This document shows, in pieces, positions 47,997 through 57,957 of a stretch of 64,000 nt of DNA. Positions within the stretch are counted from its first letter, which is position 1. Each line of letters begins with the position of its first letter. The stretch lies in NCBI RefSeq assembly GCF_014836415.1, contig NZ_JACSQY010000001.1, forward strand, positions 310,001 to 374,000, in the 5' to 3' direction. A model generated the notes under the pieces. That model had not been told where the DNA came from. It was given only the letters and a program-made list of their open reading frames with translations, and made no database searches. The translations under genes were made by a program, and so were the position numbers. This DNA comes from Sporosarcina gallistercoris (lineage in GTDB: Bacteria > Bacillota > Bacilli > Bacillales_A > Planococcaceae).

Positions 47997-48959
47997 TTAT
48001 CGGGATCCTTTGATGTATGGATCTCCAAGGGCTTTTGGTCCATTCGCTTTTCCGATAAATCCAGCAAGCGCAATAATCGTAAGTGCGTAAGGCAAAATAT
48101 ACAAGAATACAGACGGCACATTTTCCATGAATGGAATGCCGGAAGAACTGATAGCAAGTGCTTGAGCAAAGCCGAAGAACAACGCTGCTCCCATCGCACC
48201 GATCGGATGCCACTTTCCGAAGATCATAGCAGCCAATGCCATGAATCCTTGACCATTGATTGTCGCGTGTCCAAAATCATTTGTCATGGTTTGTGCATAG
48301 ACAGCGCCACCCATACCAGCGAGTCCGCCGGAAATAATCACGGCAATATAACGGATCCGTTTGACTTTAATCCCCATCGTATCCGCTGCCATAGGGTGTT
48401 CTCCTACAGAACGGAGACGCAAACCGAATGGCGTCTTAAAGATGATAAACCAGGCAAGGATTGCAACGACAACAGCTAAAATGGAGGAACCATAAACTGA
48501 CTTGAAGAACATGGGTCCAATTACCGGAATGTCCTGCAGAAAAGGAATATTGAACCGCGGTATTTTTTTCTGGATAAAGTCAGTCTGTCCTTTTCCATAA
48601 ATCATTTTTACTGAGAACAAAGCAATTGCTATCCCTAGCAAGTTAATCGCAACACCCGATACGACCTGATCGGCACGGAAAGAAATCGAAGCGACTGCGT
48701 GCATGAGGGAGAAAATTGCCGATACGAGCATTGCAGCTAAAATTGACACCCATGGCGTCCACGCTCCGAACGTATCTACATAAAACAGGTTGAAGACGAT
48801 TCCTACGAACGCCCCCATCACCATCAGTCCTTCGAGACCAATATTGATGACACCCGAGCGTTCAGAGAACACACCGCCAATCGCGGTGAAAATTAGAGGC
48901 GCAGCGTAAGCAATCGATATTGGAACGATGAAATATAGTATATCGAGAAAGCCACCCAT
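47997..48959 (-). CDS. nupQ: Nucleoside-type ABC transporter permease 2
   Basis: A 320-residue inner membrane subunit with about eight helices and the family sequence FSERSGVINIGLEGLMVMGA near the N-terminus, typical of the BMP-family nucleoside permeases. The start at 48959 follows AGGAGG and lies 1 bp after the stop of the first permease. B. subtilis nupQ (yufQ) is the closest known system, a guanosine importer; specificity here is inferred. Confidence 0.88.
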   Translation of the reverse strand: MGGFLDILYFIVPISIAYAAPLIFTAIGGVFSERSGVINIGLEGLMVMGAFVGIVFNLFYVDTFGAWTPWVSILAAMLVSAIFSLMHAVASISFRADQVVSGVAINLLGIAIALFSVKMIYGKGQTDFIQKKIPRFNIPFLQDIPVIGPMFFKSVYGSSILAVVVAILAWFIIFKTPFGLRLRSVGEHPMAADTMGIKVKRIRYIAVIISGGLAGMGGAVYAQTMTNDFGHATINGQGFMALAAMIFGKWHPIGAMGAALFFGFAQALAISSSGIPFMENVPSVFLYILPYALTIIALAGFIGKANGPKALGDPYIKGSR

Positions 48960-48960
48960 C

Positions 48961-50007
48961 TTACTTCGCCTCCTTTTTCTTGCCAATTCGTTGTAATCCA
49001 ACGCGGATAACATAACCAGATGCTACAAAGAAGATGATTAACGCAATGACAATTGATACAATTTCAATCGGGATATTAGCAGCATTCGGCATATTGTTTG
49101 CTCCATATTTAAGCGAACCGAACAAGCTTGCTCCGAAAACTACGCCAAGTGGAGTATTTGCACCTAACAAAGCAACTGCAATTCCGTCAAAGCCGATTCC
49201 TGTGAATCCTGCACGTGTAGACATGTTACCGAATGTTCCAAGGGCTTCCATCGCGCCGCCTAGACCAGCGAACGCTCCTGAAATGACCATGGCCATCACA
49301 ATATTTCTTTTAACACTCATACCTGCATATTGTGCAGCATTTTCATTGAATCCTACTGATTTCAATTCGTATCCCAGCTTCATTCTTTCCAGGATGAACC
49401 ACATGATGAATACCATGAAGAGTGCTACAAAGATCCCGTAGTGAAGCGTTGAAAAATCTGTTAGCTCAGAAAGGAAATCTGATCGTAGTGATGCGGTATC
49501 TTGGATTTTATCCGTTTTAAATCCGCCATCAGCTACAACCTTAATAAGTGCATTGACTAAATGCAATGCAATATAGTTCATCATAATCGTGACGATTACT
49601 TCGTGGACCTTCAATGTTGCTTTCAGTATACCTGGAATCAGTCCCCAAAGAGCTCCTGCCGCTGCAGCCGCTAACAATGCAAGTGGCAAGTGGATGATCT
49701 TCGGCAATTCAAAAGCCATACCGACGTATGCCGCTGCAAACCAACCTACGATTAGCTGACCTTCCACTCCGATATTGAATAGGCCGGTCCGGAAAGCAAA
49801 CGCAACCGCTAGTCCAGCAAGGATATATGGACTGATTTGACGAATGGTTTCCCCGATTGCATAGGAATCTCCAAAAATACCGTTCCAAAGCGCACTATAA
49901 CCAGCCACTGGATCGTAGCCACTAACAAGCATGACAACCGCTCCGACTAGTAATCCGAGAATAATTGAAATTACGGGAACGAGCACATTTATTAATCGAT
50001 TAGACAT
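48961..50007 (-). CDS. nupP: Nucleoside-type ABC transporter permease 1
   Basis: A 348-residue permease with about nine helices and the characteristic AFRTGLFNIGVEGQLIVGW and GALWGLIPGILKATLKVHEVIVTIMMN. It pairs with the next permease. The start is uncertain: ATG codons at 50016 and 50007 lie just after GAAGG; I chose 50007. It overlaps the end of the ATPase gene. Confidence 0.88.
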   Translation of the reverse strand: MSNRLINVLVPVISIILGLLVGAVVMLVSGYDPVAGYSALWNGIFGDSYAIGETIRQISPYILAGLAVAFAFRTGLFNIGVEGQLIVGWFAAAYVGMAFELPKIIHLPLALLAAAAAGALWGLIPGILKATLKVHEVIVTIMMNYIALHLVNALIKVVADGGFKTDKIQDTASLRSDFLSELTDFSTLHYGIFVALFMVFIMWFILERMKLGYELKSVGFNENAAQYAGMSVKRNIVMAMVISGAFAGLGGAMEALGTFGNMSTRAGFTGIGFDGIAVALLGANTPLGVVFGASLFGSLKYGANNMPNAANIPIEIVSIVIALIIFFVASGYVIRVGLQRIGKKKEAK

Positions 50008-51568
50008 GGTTGTCATCACCTTCTTTCAATACAGCACCGTCACTGCCTTCAACAATTTCACTTTTGTTATGTCCTGCCATGAACAGACCGAGTTCTTGTT
50101 CACTCGTTTCAGCAGGAATTACCGTGTCGACAATTGCGCCATCATAAATAACAGCAATCTGATCGGATACATTCATTATTTCATCAAGCTCAAACGAAAT
50201 TAGAAGAACCGCTTTCCCTTGATCACGTTGTTCAATTAGCCGTTTGTGGATAAATTCAATTGCACCTACGTCCAGACCCCTTGTAGGAAGTGCTGCAATC
50301 AGCAGATCAGGGTTCCGGTCCACTTCGCGGCCGATGATCAACTTCTGCTGATTTCCTCCGGAAAGAGCACGAGCAAGCTCGTGTTCACCTTGCGTCCGAA
50401 CATCAAAATCCGAAATTAGTTTGTTCGCATGCTTTGTTACTTCCTTGTAATTCATAAGACCATTAGAAGAATACGGTTTTTGATAATAAGACTGCAATGC
50501 CGCATTGTATCCGACACTGAAATCCAAGACAAGTCCGTGTTTATGACGGTCTTGCGGGATATGACCTAATCCGTTTTCGGTAATTTGTCTAGGGTTCTTA
50601 TTCGTAACGTCTTTATCGCCCATTATGATTTTCCCGGATTTCACTTTCCGGAGTCCTGTAATCGCTTCGATCAACTCGGACTGGCCGTTGCCATCAATTC
50701 CAGCTAGACCGACAATTTCACCCCGACGAACGGAAAGGTTCAAGTTTTTCACTTTTTCAATACCGCGATAATCTGTCACGACCAAGTTTTCAATCTTCAA
50801 AATTTCTTCTGTAGGATGAGATGGACCTTTTTCTGTTTTAAACGTCACTTGACGTCCAACCATTAGCGTTGCAAGTTCTTCAGGATTCGATTCAGCAGTT
50901 GTAACCGTTCCGATTCCTTCCCCTTTGCGGATGACCGTTACACGATCTGAAACTGACATGATTTCTTGCAGTTTGTGAGTGATGAGAATGATCGACTTTC
51001 CTTCTTCGATCAATTTGTGCATGATTCTGATTAATTCATCGATTTCCTGTGGCGTCAAGGATGCTGTCGGCTCGTCAAAAATCAGAATTTCCGCTCCGCG
51101 ATAAAGTGTTTTCAGAATTTCAACACGTTGCTGCATCCCGACCGATATGTCTTCAATCTTTGCATGCGGGTCAACATCCAATCCGTACAGCTTCGAAATT
51201 TCCGCTACTTTCTTTGCAGAGTCTTTGATGTTAAGCATACCCATTTTGGTAGGTTCGCTGCCGAGGATAATATTTTCAGTCACTGTTAAATTCTCAACAA
51301 GCATAAAGTGTTGGTGAACCATCCCGATGCCTAAATCATTTGCTACATTAGGATCTGTGATGTCCACTTTTTTTCCTTTGACTCTAATCTCTCCGCCATC
51401 TGGCTGATATAGACCGAATAATACGTTCATCAATGTTGACTTACCTGCACCATTCTCGCCGAGAAGCGCATGAATCTCGCCTTTTTGCAACTGAAGAGTA
51501 ATATTATTATTCGCATAGAAAGTGCCGAATTTCTTTTTAATATTCAGCATCTCGATGACGTATTCCAC
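50000..51568 (-). CDS. nupO: Nucleoside-type ABC transporter ATPase (duplicated)
   Basis: A 522-residue ATPase with two ABC domains: the first has Walker A GENGAGKST and the signature-region SVGMQQRVEILK, the second GIDGNGQSELIE and LSGGNQQKLI. This fused, sugar/nucleoside-importer type matches YufO. The GTG at 51568 is preferred over one 9 bases upstream because AAGGA is then properly spaced. A hairpin separates it from the binding-protein gene. Confidence 0.93.
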   Translation of the reverse strand: MEYVIEMLNIKKKFGTFYANNNITLQLQKGEIHALLGENGAGKSTLMNVLFGLYQPDGGEIRVKGKKVDITDPNVANDLGIGMVHQHFMLVENLTVTENIILGSEPTKMGMLNIKDSAKKVAEISKLYGLDVDPHAKIEDISVGMQQRVEILKTLYRGAEILIFDEPTASLTPQEIDELIRIMHKLIEEGKSIILITHKLQEIMSVSDRVTVIRKGEGIGTVTTAESNPEELATLMVGRQVTFKTEKGPSHPTEEILKIENLVVTDYRGIEKVKNLNLSVRRGEIVGLAGIDGNGQSELIEAITGLRKVKSGKIIMGDKDVTNKNPRQITENGLGHIPQDRHKHGLVLDFSVGYNAALQSYYQKPYSSNGLMNYKEVTKHANKLISDFDVRTQGEHELARALSGGNQQKLIIGREVDRNPDLLIAALPTRGLDVGAIEFIHKRLIEQRDQGKAVLLISFELDEIMNVSDQIAVIYDGAIVDTVIPAETSEQELGLFMAGHNKSEIVEGSDGAVLKEGDDNHV

Positions 51569-51690
51569 TGATCTCACTTCCTTGCTTATAGTTTCTACTA
51601 ATTTAGTTTGTTAAATTAACACAATAAAAGATTCCAAAAAGAACCTTTTAGTCTGGCAATTTAAGTATTTTCCCTTTTGGTTATGTATAC

Positions 51691-51720
51691 AAAAATAACG
51701 AAGGCCGGTATGAACCGGCC
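51691..51720 (-). terminator. Intra-operon terminator behind the binding-protein gene
   Basis: On the minus strand GGCCGGTTCATACCGGCC is a 7-bp GC-rich stem followed by TTCGTTATTTTT. It probably lets only part of the transcripts continue into the permease genes. Confidence 0.8.
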
Positions 51721-51745
51721 CTCATTCTTCTCATTGAGAGTCCTC

Positions 51746-52819
51746 TTACTTTTCACCTGGAACTTCGACTTTACCATCGGAAATATCTTTGCTGTACTTC
51801 TCGATTTCAGCAAGTACGTCTTCAGGAATCGCACCGCGTGAATCTGCAAGTGCTACACCTTCATCTTTCAACCCGTAAACTTTTGTTTCGCCGCCAGGGA
51901 ATTTCCCTTCTTTAGAAAGCTTAGCGATATCGTTTACTGCGTTGTCAACTCGCTTCAACATTGAAGTCAATGTTACGTTATCGTCTCCAACTTGACCTTC
52001 GTCGTACTGGTCAGAGTCAACTCCGATTACCCATACATATGCATCCTTGTCAGCTGTTTTACGTTCTTTCGCTTCACTGAATACACCGTTACCGCTGCCG
52101 CCAGCTGCGTGGAAGATAATATCTACGCCTGAAGAATACATACGGTTTGCAGCTGCTTTACCTAGTTCCGCTTTATCAAATGCACCTGTGTACTGAACGT
52201 CTACTTTCAGGTCCGGCTTAACGGCTTTAACACCTTCAAGGAAACCAACTTCAAAACGTTCGATTACCGGAATTTCCATACCACCAACAAAACCGATTTT
52301 ATCGGATTTAGTCATTAGAGCTGCAGCAACACCTGCAAGGTAAGCTCCTTCTTGTTCTTTAAAGAGTACGCTTGCTACGTTTGGCTGTTCAACAACACCA
52401 TCAATGATTGCAAACTCAGTATCTTTTTGCTGTTGAGCAATTGTATCAATTGCATCTTCCATAAGGAATCCAACACCAAAGATCAAGTTGAAATCACGTC
52501 GAGCGAGCGCGTTAAGGTTTGTTGTATAGTCTGCATCACTTTGTGATTGCAAGTAGTCAAATCCTCCGTCGCCTTTTTTCAAGCTGTTTTCAGAACCGAA
52601 ATCCTGAATACCTTTCCAAGCGGATTGGTTGAACGATTTGTCGTCAATACCGCCGACATCCGTGACCATTGCTAGAGAGAATTCAGATGCATTGCCTCCG
52701 TCAGAAGATGAACCTTTGTCACTACCCTTGCTTTCTTCTTTGTCTGAACCACAAGCTCCCAAAACTGTACCTGCAGCAAGTACAAGGGACAGTGCAAGAC
52801 CAAATCTGCGTTTACTCAT
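51746..52819 (-). CDS. nupN: BMP-family lipoprotein, nucleoside-binding
   Basis: A 357-residue lipoprotein of the basic membrane protein family, the extracellular binding subunit of the importer. The signal sequence ends in VLGAC with the cysteine at residue 23, followed by a Ser/Gly/Lys-rich linker. The domain has [45 protein letters not shown] and GVDSDQYD. The ligand is inferred to be a nucleoside from the family and operon. Confidence 0.93.
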   Translation of the reverse strand: MSKRRFGLALSLVLAAGTVLGACGSDKEESKGSDKGSSSDGGNASEFSLAMVTDVGGIDDKSFNQSAWKGIQDFGSENSLKKGDGGFDYLQSQSDADYTTNLNALARRDFNLIFGVGFLMEDAIDTIAQQQKDTEFAIIDGVVEQPNVASVLFKEQEGAYLAGVAAALMTKSDKIGFVGGMEIPVIERFEVGFLEGVKAVKPDLKVDVQYTGAFDKAELGKAAANRMYSSGVDIIFHAAGGSGNGVFSEAKERKTADKDAYVWVIGVDSDQYDEGQVGDDNVTLTSMLKRVDNAVNDIAKLSKEGKFPGGETKVYGLKDEGVALADSRGAIPEDVLAEIEKYSKDISDGKVEVPGEK

Positions 52820-52867
52820 TTTGTGACCTCCCCATTTATATGTTGGTATGATTATGGCGAAATCGCC

Positions 52868-53593
52868 TTATACCCGTTTCCGGACCACATGGAAGCTGAA
52901 TTTGTCAGCTCGAAAATAGTTCTTGGAATACAAGACCATTTCACCAGTTTCCGTGTAGTGTTTTTGTAGCAATACAAGCAATGGGACATCCACACCACAC
53001 CTAAGTATGGAAGATGCTTCTTGGTCGTATCCTACAGGTTCAATATGCGCAATCGCTTGGGTAATGTGAATTTCCCCATTCTTTTCCAGCGCATCGAAAA
53101 TCGAATGCTTCATCAGAGCTGTCGCTTCCGTTTGAAGATTCTTTTTGTTTACTTGGTCCACACAATATACGACGGGTTCACCGTCTGCGGTTCGAACTCT
53201 TTTAATTGTAACAATGGAGTCCTCCTTGTGGCAATCGAACTTTTCCATACTCTCTTCAGTTGCAAGTGTGTCGGAAACTTCAAGGAAAATCGTTCCGGGT
53301 TCCATACCGGCTGCACGGATCATGGAAGAAACACTAGATAGCTCTTCAATACCTGAAGTGAATAATGGACGCGCTTTCAAAAACGTCCCCACTCCGTGTT
53401 TACGAACAATGATTTTCTCTTCTTCCAATACACGGAGCGCTTCCCGCAATGTCGCACGACTTACACCTAACGTCCTAGCCAGTTCAAACTCCGAAGGGAA
53501 TTTTTCATTTTCTTTAAACACGCCGGCTTCAATGTCCTGCTTAATATGCTCGATGACTTGGACATATAAATGTCTTTGGTCTGCCTTTATCAT
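52868..53593 (-). CDS. ymfC: GntR-family regulator (HutC subfamily)
   Basis: A 241-residue regulator. The N-terminal winged helix is LYVQVIEHIKQDIEAG to FPSEFELARTLGVSRATLREALRVLEEEKII, and the C-terminal UTRA ligand domain has RVRTADGEPVVYCVDQVN and LLVLLQKHYTETGE. It stands immediately upstream of the importer genes and probably controls them and itself; two palindromes lie between its promoter and ribosome site. The ATG at 53593 follows GGAGGGA. Confidence 0.9.
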   Translation of the reverse strand: MIKADQRHLYVQVIEHIKQDIEAGVFKENEKFPSEFELARTLGVSRATLREALRVLEEEKIIVRKHGVGTFLKARPLFTSGIEELSSVSSMIRAAGMEPGTIFLEVSDTLATEESMEKFDCHKEDSIVTIKRVRTADGEPVVYCVDQVNKKNLQTEATALMKHSIFDALEKNGEIHITQAIAHIEPVGYDQEASSILRCGVDVPLLVLLQKHYTETGEMVLYSKNYFRADKFSFHVVRKRV

Positions 53594-53613
53594 CAACCCA
53601 TCTCCCTCCGGCC

Positions 53614-53640
53614 GAGGTCAGACCTCTGATGTTTAACATC
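53614..53640. promoter_or_regulatory. Twin palindromes upstream of the GntR gene
   Basis: GAGGTC-A-GACCTC (53614-53626) and GATGTT-T-AACATC (53628-53640) are both perfect 13-bp palindromes one base apart. They lie between the TATAGT -10 (53656-53661, minus strand) and the ribosome site. The first has the GGTCNGACC form common for GntR operators. Confidence 0.6.
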
Positions 53641-53747
53641 GTTCTATTCACCCATACTATAACATTTAATGAAGAGAAAATAAACATCGTTTCAAAAAAA
53701 ACATTTTCAATCCTTGCTTATTGTCCTGAATCTGACAAATTCCTGTG

Positions 53748-56114
53748 CTACATGTCTGCTGAATCTTTTCCTACTAAAACTTGTCTCGGCTTACTGCCTT
53801 CAGGCGGCCCTACAACACCGCGCATTTCCATCTGATCGACAATACGTGCTGCTCGTGAATACCCTACACGAAAACGTCTTTGTAATAAGGAAACAGAAGC
53901 AGTTTGCATTTCCACTACTAATTGCACCGCATCGTCATAAAGCTCATCTGTTTCTTCATCTTGAGGCACATCATCGATTTCTGAAGGGATCATCTCTTCC
54001 TGATACTGCGCTTTTTGTTGTTGTATGACAAAGTCGACGACAGCTTCCACTTCCCGATCAGAAACGAAAGCCCCTTGAACACGCGTTGGTTTGGAAGCAC
54101 CAGCCGGAAGGAAGAGCATATCCCCTCTGCCCAAAAGTTTTTCCGCGCCGCCACTATCGAGAATCGTCCGGGAATCGATTGCAGATGAGACCGCGAATGC
54201 AATTCTGGATGGAATATTCGCTTTGATAATTCCAGTAATGACATCTACACTAGGCCTCTGTGTTGCGATTATCAAATGGATGCCTGCAGCTCTCGCCATT
54301 TGAGCGAGTCGTGTGATCGCATCTTCCACGTCATTGGATGCAACCATCATCAAATCTGCAAGCTCGTCCACAATGACGACGATATAGGGCATTTTCGGAT
54401 GCTTTTCCTCATTTTCTTCATTCCATGTGTCAATATGAGAGTTATAGCCTTCGATATTCCTTGTACCTGTATGGGAAAACAGCTCATAGCGTCTTTCCAT
54501 TTCAGACACGACTTTCTTCAACGCTTGCGCCGCTTTCCTTGGATCAGTGACGACAGGAGCCAATAGATGGGGGATCCCATTGTAGACATTCAATTCAACC
54601 ATTTTAGGATCTATCATCATCATTTTCACTTCGTGGGGTTTGGCCCTCATAATAATGCTTATGATAATTCCATTTACGCAAACACTCTTACCACTGCCAG
54701 TGGCTCCCGCAATAAGCACATGCGGCATCTTGTTCAATTCCGAGAGCATCGCTTCTCCCGTAACATCCCGTCCTAATGCAATAAGCAGTTTAGAATCGGG
54801 CCGGTTATTTTCCTTCGCTTCCAACACTTCCCGTAAACTGACGACTGCAACTGATGTATTCGGAACTTCAATCCCTACGGCAGATTTCCCAGGAATAGGT
54901 GCTTCAATCCGGATTCCACTTGCTGCTAATGCCAGCGCAATATCATCCGCCAAACTGACGATCCTGCTCACTTTCACGCCGGTATCCGGCAGTACTTCAT
55001 ATTTAGTTACAGCAGGTCCTAAATGGACTTGTGTAACACGTGCCTTGACACCGAAACTGTGAAATGTCCGCTCCAACTTTTGCGCGTTCGCTTGAATTGC
55101 ATTGTATTCTCCTGATTGGTCATTTTCAGGTGGCTGTTTTAATAAGTTGAACGATGGCAATTGATACGATTCGTTCTCCTCTTCCCCAGAAACACCTTGG
55201 TAGGGATTTTTGGATACTTCCACAGTATCAGTTTCCTGCATGTCTGAACGCGGTAAAGGTTCCGTATCTTTTGCAGCTGGCGTTTCCACTTCATCATTCC
55301 GCTCATTGAATGCTGATATGATCGGCTGAACATAGGGTTCGTCCTCTTCAGGAACGGTAATCATAGGACGCAATACTGGTTCACTTTCTTGACTATTTTC
55401 CTTCTGGTGCTTGCTTGAGCGTGTGGCACGAGTTGGTTTTGGTTTCTTTTCCGGTACCGCTTTAGGTGCAGTCCTCAAGTTAATGCCTTTCAACTTCTGT
55501 TTAACTGATGAAAATGCACGGGGAAACCACTCAGCAAGATAGGGCGCCAGCGCTTTCCCTGAGATGAGAATCAGCCCTGTCAATAACAGCAATACGCCTG
55601 CGACTGTAGCACCTGCAGAATCGAAGAGCGAATAGAACATCGCAAATAGGACGGCTCCAATCATGCCGCCTCCAAGCGTTCCACTTCTAGTACTAATCCC
55701 TCCATTTGAGATAAGTACTTTCCATGTTTCCTTGAGTGCAGAATCTGTCATGAGGACACGGCTAGCAGACAGTTCTTTGAATAACAAAATATGGCTGAAT
55801 AAGAGCAGACTTGCGAGTATGCAGAGACTTCCTCCGACAATCCGGTTTTTCCAACCAAGTTCTCCTCGTTTCACCATAAACAGTAACGCTTGGACAATCA
55901 GGATGAACGGCAAAGCTGCATGCCAATTTCCGAATAGGAATCTACCGAATGAGCCTAGTCCTCTCCCTACGACTCCGAATTCAAAAATCATGATGACAGC
56001 CAGTGCAAGCATCGCTAATCCGATTACTTCGAATAAAAGCGGATTTAAAGGGGATTTCCCTTTTTTCTTACTGGCTGCCCGTTTCTTTTTCTTTTTTGAG
56101 ACTTTCTTAGACAT
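53748..56114 (-). CDS. spoIIIE: DNA translocase SpoIIIE/FtsK
   Basis: A 788-residue membrane ATPase that pumps the chromosome into the forespore. A basic N-terminus and four membrane helices (about residues 25-185) lead to a variable acidic linker (about 200-330), the motor domain ([13 protein letters not shown]alker [10 protein letters not shown] Walker B) and the winged-helix gamma domain ([24 protein letters not shown]). AAAGGAGGT precedes the ATG. Only 21 bp separate the start from the rnjB terminator, so transcription must come through that terminator or from within rnjB. Confidence 0.97.
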   Translation of the reverse strand: MSKKVSKKKKKRAASKKKGKSPLNPLLFEVIGLAMLALAVIMIFEFGVVGRGLGSFGRFLFGNWHAALPFILIVQALLFMVKRGELGWKNRIVGGSLCILASLLLFSHILLFKELSASRVLMTDSALKETWKVLISNGGISTRSGTLGGGMIGAVLFAMFYSLFDSAGATVAGVLLLLTGLILISGKALAPYLAEWFPRAFSSVKQKLKGINLRTAPKAVPEKKPKPTRATRSSKHQKENSQESEPVLRPMITVPEEDEPYVQPIISAFNERNDEVETPAAKDTEPLPRSDMQETDTVEVSKNPYQGVSGEEENESYQLPSFNLLKQPPENDQSGEYNAIQANAQKLERTFHSFGVKARVTQVHLGPAVTKYEVLPDTGVKVSRIVSLADDIALALAASGIRIEAPIPGKSAVGIEVPNTSVAVVSLREVLEAKENNRPDSKLLIALGRDVTGEAMLSELNKMPHVLIAGATGSGKSVCVNGIIISIIMRAKPHEVKMMMIDPKMVELNVYNGIPHLLAPVVTDPRKAAQALKKVVSEMERRYELFSHTGTRNIEGYNSHIDTWNEENEEKHPKMPYIVVIVDELADLMMVASNDVEDAITRLAQMARAAGIHLIIATQRPSVDVITGIIKANIPSRIAFAVSSAIDSRTILDSGGAEKLLGRGDMLFLPAGASKPTRVQGAFVSDREVEAVVDFVIQQQKAQYQEEMIPSEIDDVPQDEETDELYDDAVQLVVEMQTASVSLLQRRFRVGYSRAARIVDQMEMRGVVGPPEGSKPRQVLVGKDSADM

Positions 56115-56135
56115 ACTGTACCTCCTTTTTGCGAA

Positions 56136-56171
56136 AAAAGGATTTCCTGCCTGACGGCAAGGAAATCCTTT
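56136..56171 (-). terminator. Terminator of rnjB
   Basis: On the minus strand AAAGGATTTCC and GGAAATCCTTTT pair around an inner TGCCGTCAGGCA, followed by a T run. Confidence 0.85.
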
Positions 56172-56186
56172 AGTAGAATCTTTTGA

Positions 56187-57854
56187 TCAATACTCCATAA
56201 TAATTGGAATGATCATTGGTCGTCTCTTCGTTTGCTGATACAAATAAGAGCTGAGGGTGTCTCGGATCTCTTGTTTAATGTTTGTCCATTCAAACGTTTC
56301 TTTATTCACATATTTTTCTACAATTTTACGGATCAGATTGGATGCTTCTTCTAACAACTCTTCGGATTCACGAACGTAGACAAATCCACGGGAGACAATC
56401 TCCGGCCCTGCTGCAATCTTCTTTTGCTTGCGGCTTAATGTAATGACGATTGTAAAGATTCCATCCTGAGATAGGAGTTTACGATCCCTTAAGACAATAT
56501 TCCCGACGTCTCCTACACCAATTCCGTCAATCAAGATATTTCCTGCAGTAACACGGCCGCTCATACGGATCTTACCATTCTTGTATTCAACGATATCGCC
56601 TTTATCGGCAATGAAGATTTGGTTTTTGCGCATACCGACCTCTTGTGCAAGTTTCGAGTGTGCAATCAGCATTCTGTATTCACCCGTCACCGGAATGAAG
56701 TTCTTTGGCTGCATCAGATTGAGCATCATTTTGAGATCTTCCTGACTGCCGTGCCCTGAAACATGGACATTGCGGGCTGACGTCAATACCGTTGCCCCTG
56801 TTTTCGCAAGTTCGTTCATCATTGAATAGACGGAGACTTCCGATCCTGGTGACGGCGTCACAGTTATCAATACCGTATCCGTTTCTTTAATACGGATATC
56901 CCGATGATGTTTACGAACAATCTTTTCAAGTGCTTCCAACGGTTCACCTTGGTTGCCCGTTAAGATAATAACGACTTCGCTATCGTCATAGTTCCCGATA
57001 TCTTTCACAGAAACAACGATATCCTCGCCCACATTCAAATAACCTAGTTTTACACCGACTTCAAAATAGCTTTCCAAGCTTTTCCCGACAACAGCCACTT
57101 TCTTACCTGTCTCAGCAGCCTTATCTAATACTTGCTGGATCCGAAGAAAATTCGAAGCGTAGACTGCCACTAGAATTCTTCCTTCAGCACCATAGAAAGT
57201 CTTTGATAGTTGGTTTTCGACTACAGTTTCCGATGTTGTATAACCAGGACGCTCAGCTTCAGTTGAATCGGACATTAAAATGAATACACCCTCTTCGCCA
57301 AGAGCTGCCATTTTCCCAAGATCAGGCTTATAAGGCCCTTTAGCCGCCTGGTCAAATTTGAACTCTCCAGTGTGAACGATTGCTCCTTCACTCGTATGGA
57401 ACACGATGCCAAGTGCATCTGGAATACTATGAGTCGTATTGAAAAACGTCACATATGTCTGTTTGAAATTCATGCGGCTCTTCGTAGACACTTCGAAGAA
57501 CTTCACATTAGTAGGGGCAGGCATCACTTTCAAATGCTCTTTCGCAAGAGCAAGTGTTAGTTTCGAACCGTAAACTGGAGCTTGTACCTTTTGAAGTAAA
57601 TACGCAATTGCTCCGATTGCATCCTCATGTCCGTGTGTTAAGAAAATCCCTTTGACACGATCTTTGTTTTCTTCGAGGTACGTCATATCCGGAATTACGA
57701 AATCGATTCCCAGCATTTCTTCCTCCGGGAACATCAGGCCCGCATCGACAACAAATAATTCATCGTCGATTTCTACCACATACATCGACTTCCCTAATTC
57801 TCCCACTCCGCCAAGCGGAATGACTTTAATTACTTCATTTTTGACTTTAGTCAC
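56187..57854 (-). CDS. rnjB: Ribonuclease J2
   Basis: A 555-residue metallo-beta-lactamase/beta-CASP nuclease that partners RNase J1. Signature regions are IPLGGVGELGKSMYVVE, THGHEDAIGAI, HTGEFKFDQ, SDSTEAERPG and SARNVHVSGHGSQEDLK. The zinc motif reads HGHEDA instead of HxHxDH, as expected for the weakly active J2 paralogue; J1 would have the last His. A GTG at 57854 follows AGGAGGAAA and gives the normal length. B. subtilis ymfA (rnjB) has the same neighbour dapA. Confidence 0.93.
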   Translation of the reverse strand: MTKVKNEVIKVIPLGGVGELGKSMYVVEIDDELFVVDAGLMFPEEEMLGIDFVIPDMTYLEENKDRVKGIFLTHGHEDAIGAIAYLLQKVQAPVYGSKLTLALAKEHLKVMPAPTNVKFFEVSTKSRMNFKQTYVTFFNTTHSIPDALGIVFHTSEGAIVHTGEFKFDQAAKGPYKPDLGKMAALGEEGVFILMSDSTEAERPGYTTSETVVENQLSKTFYGAEGRILVAVYASNFLRIQQVLDKAAETGKKVAVVGKSLESYFEVGVKLGYLNVGEDIVVSVKDIGNYDDSEVVIILTGNQGEPLEALEKIVRKHHRDIRIKETDTVLITVTPSPGSEVSVYSMMNELAKTGATVLTSARNVHVSGHGSQEDLKMMLNLMQPKNFIPVTGEYRMLIAHSKLAQEVGMRKNQIFIADKGDIVEYKNGKIRMSGRVTAGNILIDGIGVGDVGNIVLRDRKLLSQDGIFTIVITLSRKQKKIAAGPEIVSRGFVYVRESEELLEEASNLIRKIVEKYVNKETFEWTNIKQEIRDTLSSYLYQQTKRRPMIIPIIMEY

Positions 57855-57900
57855 ATTGTTTCCTCCTATAAAAAATTCCCGCGCTAAACGACTAGTTCTC

Positions 57901-57929
57901 ATTATACTTGACGGAGCAGTTCTGCACAA
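57901..57929 (-). promoter_or_regulatory. Promoter of rnjB
   Basis: On the minus strand TTGTGC and TATAAT are 17 bases apart, about 45 bp before the GTG start. Confidence 0.6.
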
Positions 57930-57931
57930 AC

Positions 57932-57957
57932 AAAAAAAGCCGGCAGTCTCGCCGGCT
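57932..57957 (-). terminator. Terminator of the asd-dapA transcript
   Basis: On the minus strand AGCCGGCGAGACTGCCGGCT is a short GC-rich stem followed by seven T; it overlaps the dapA stop codon. Confidence 0.9.
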
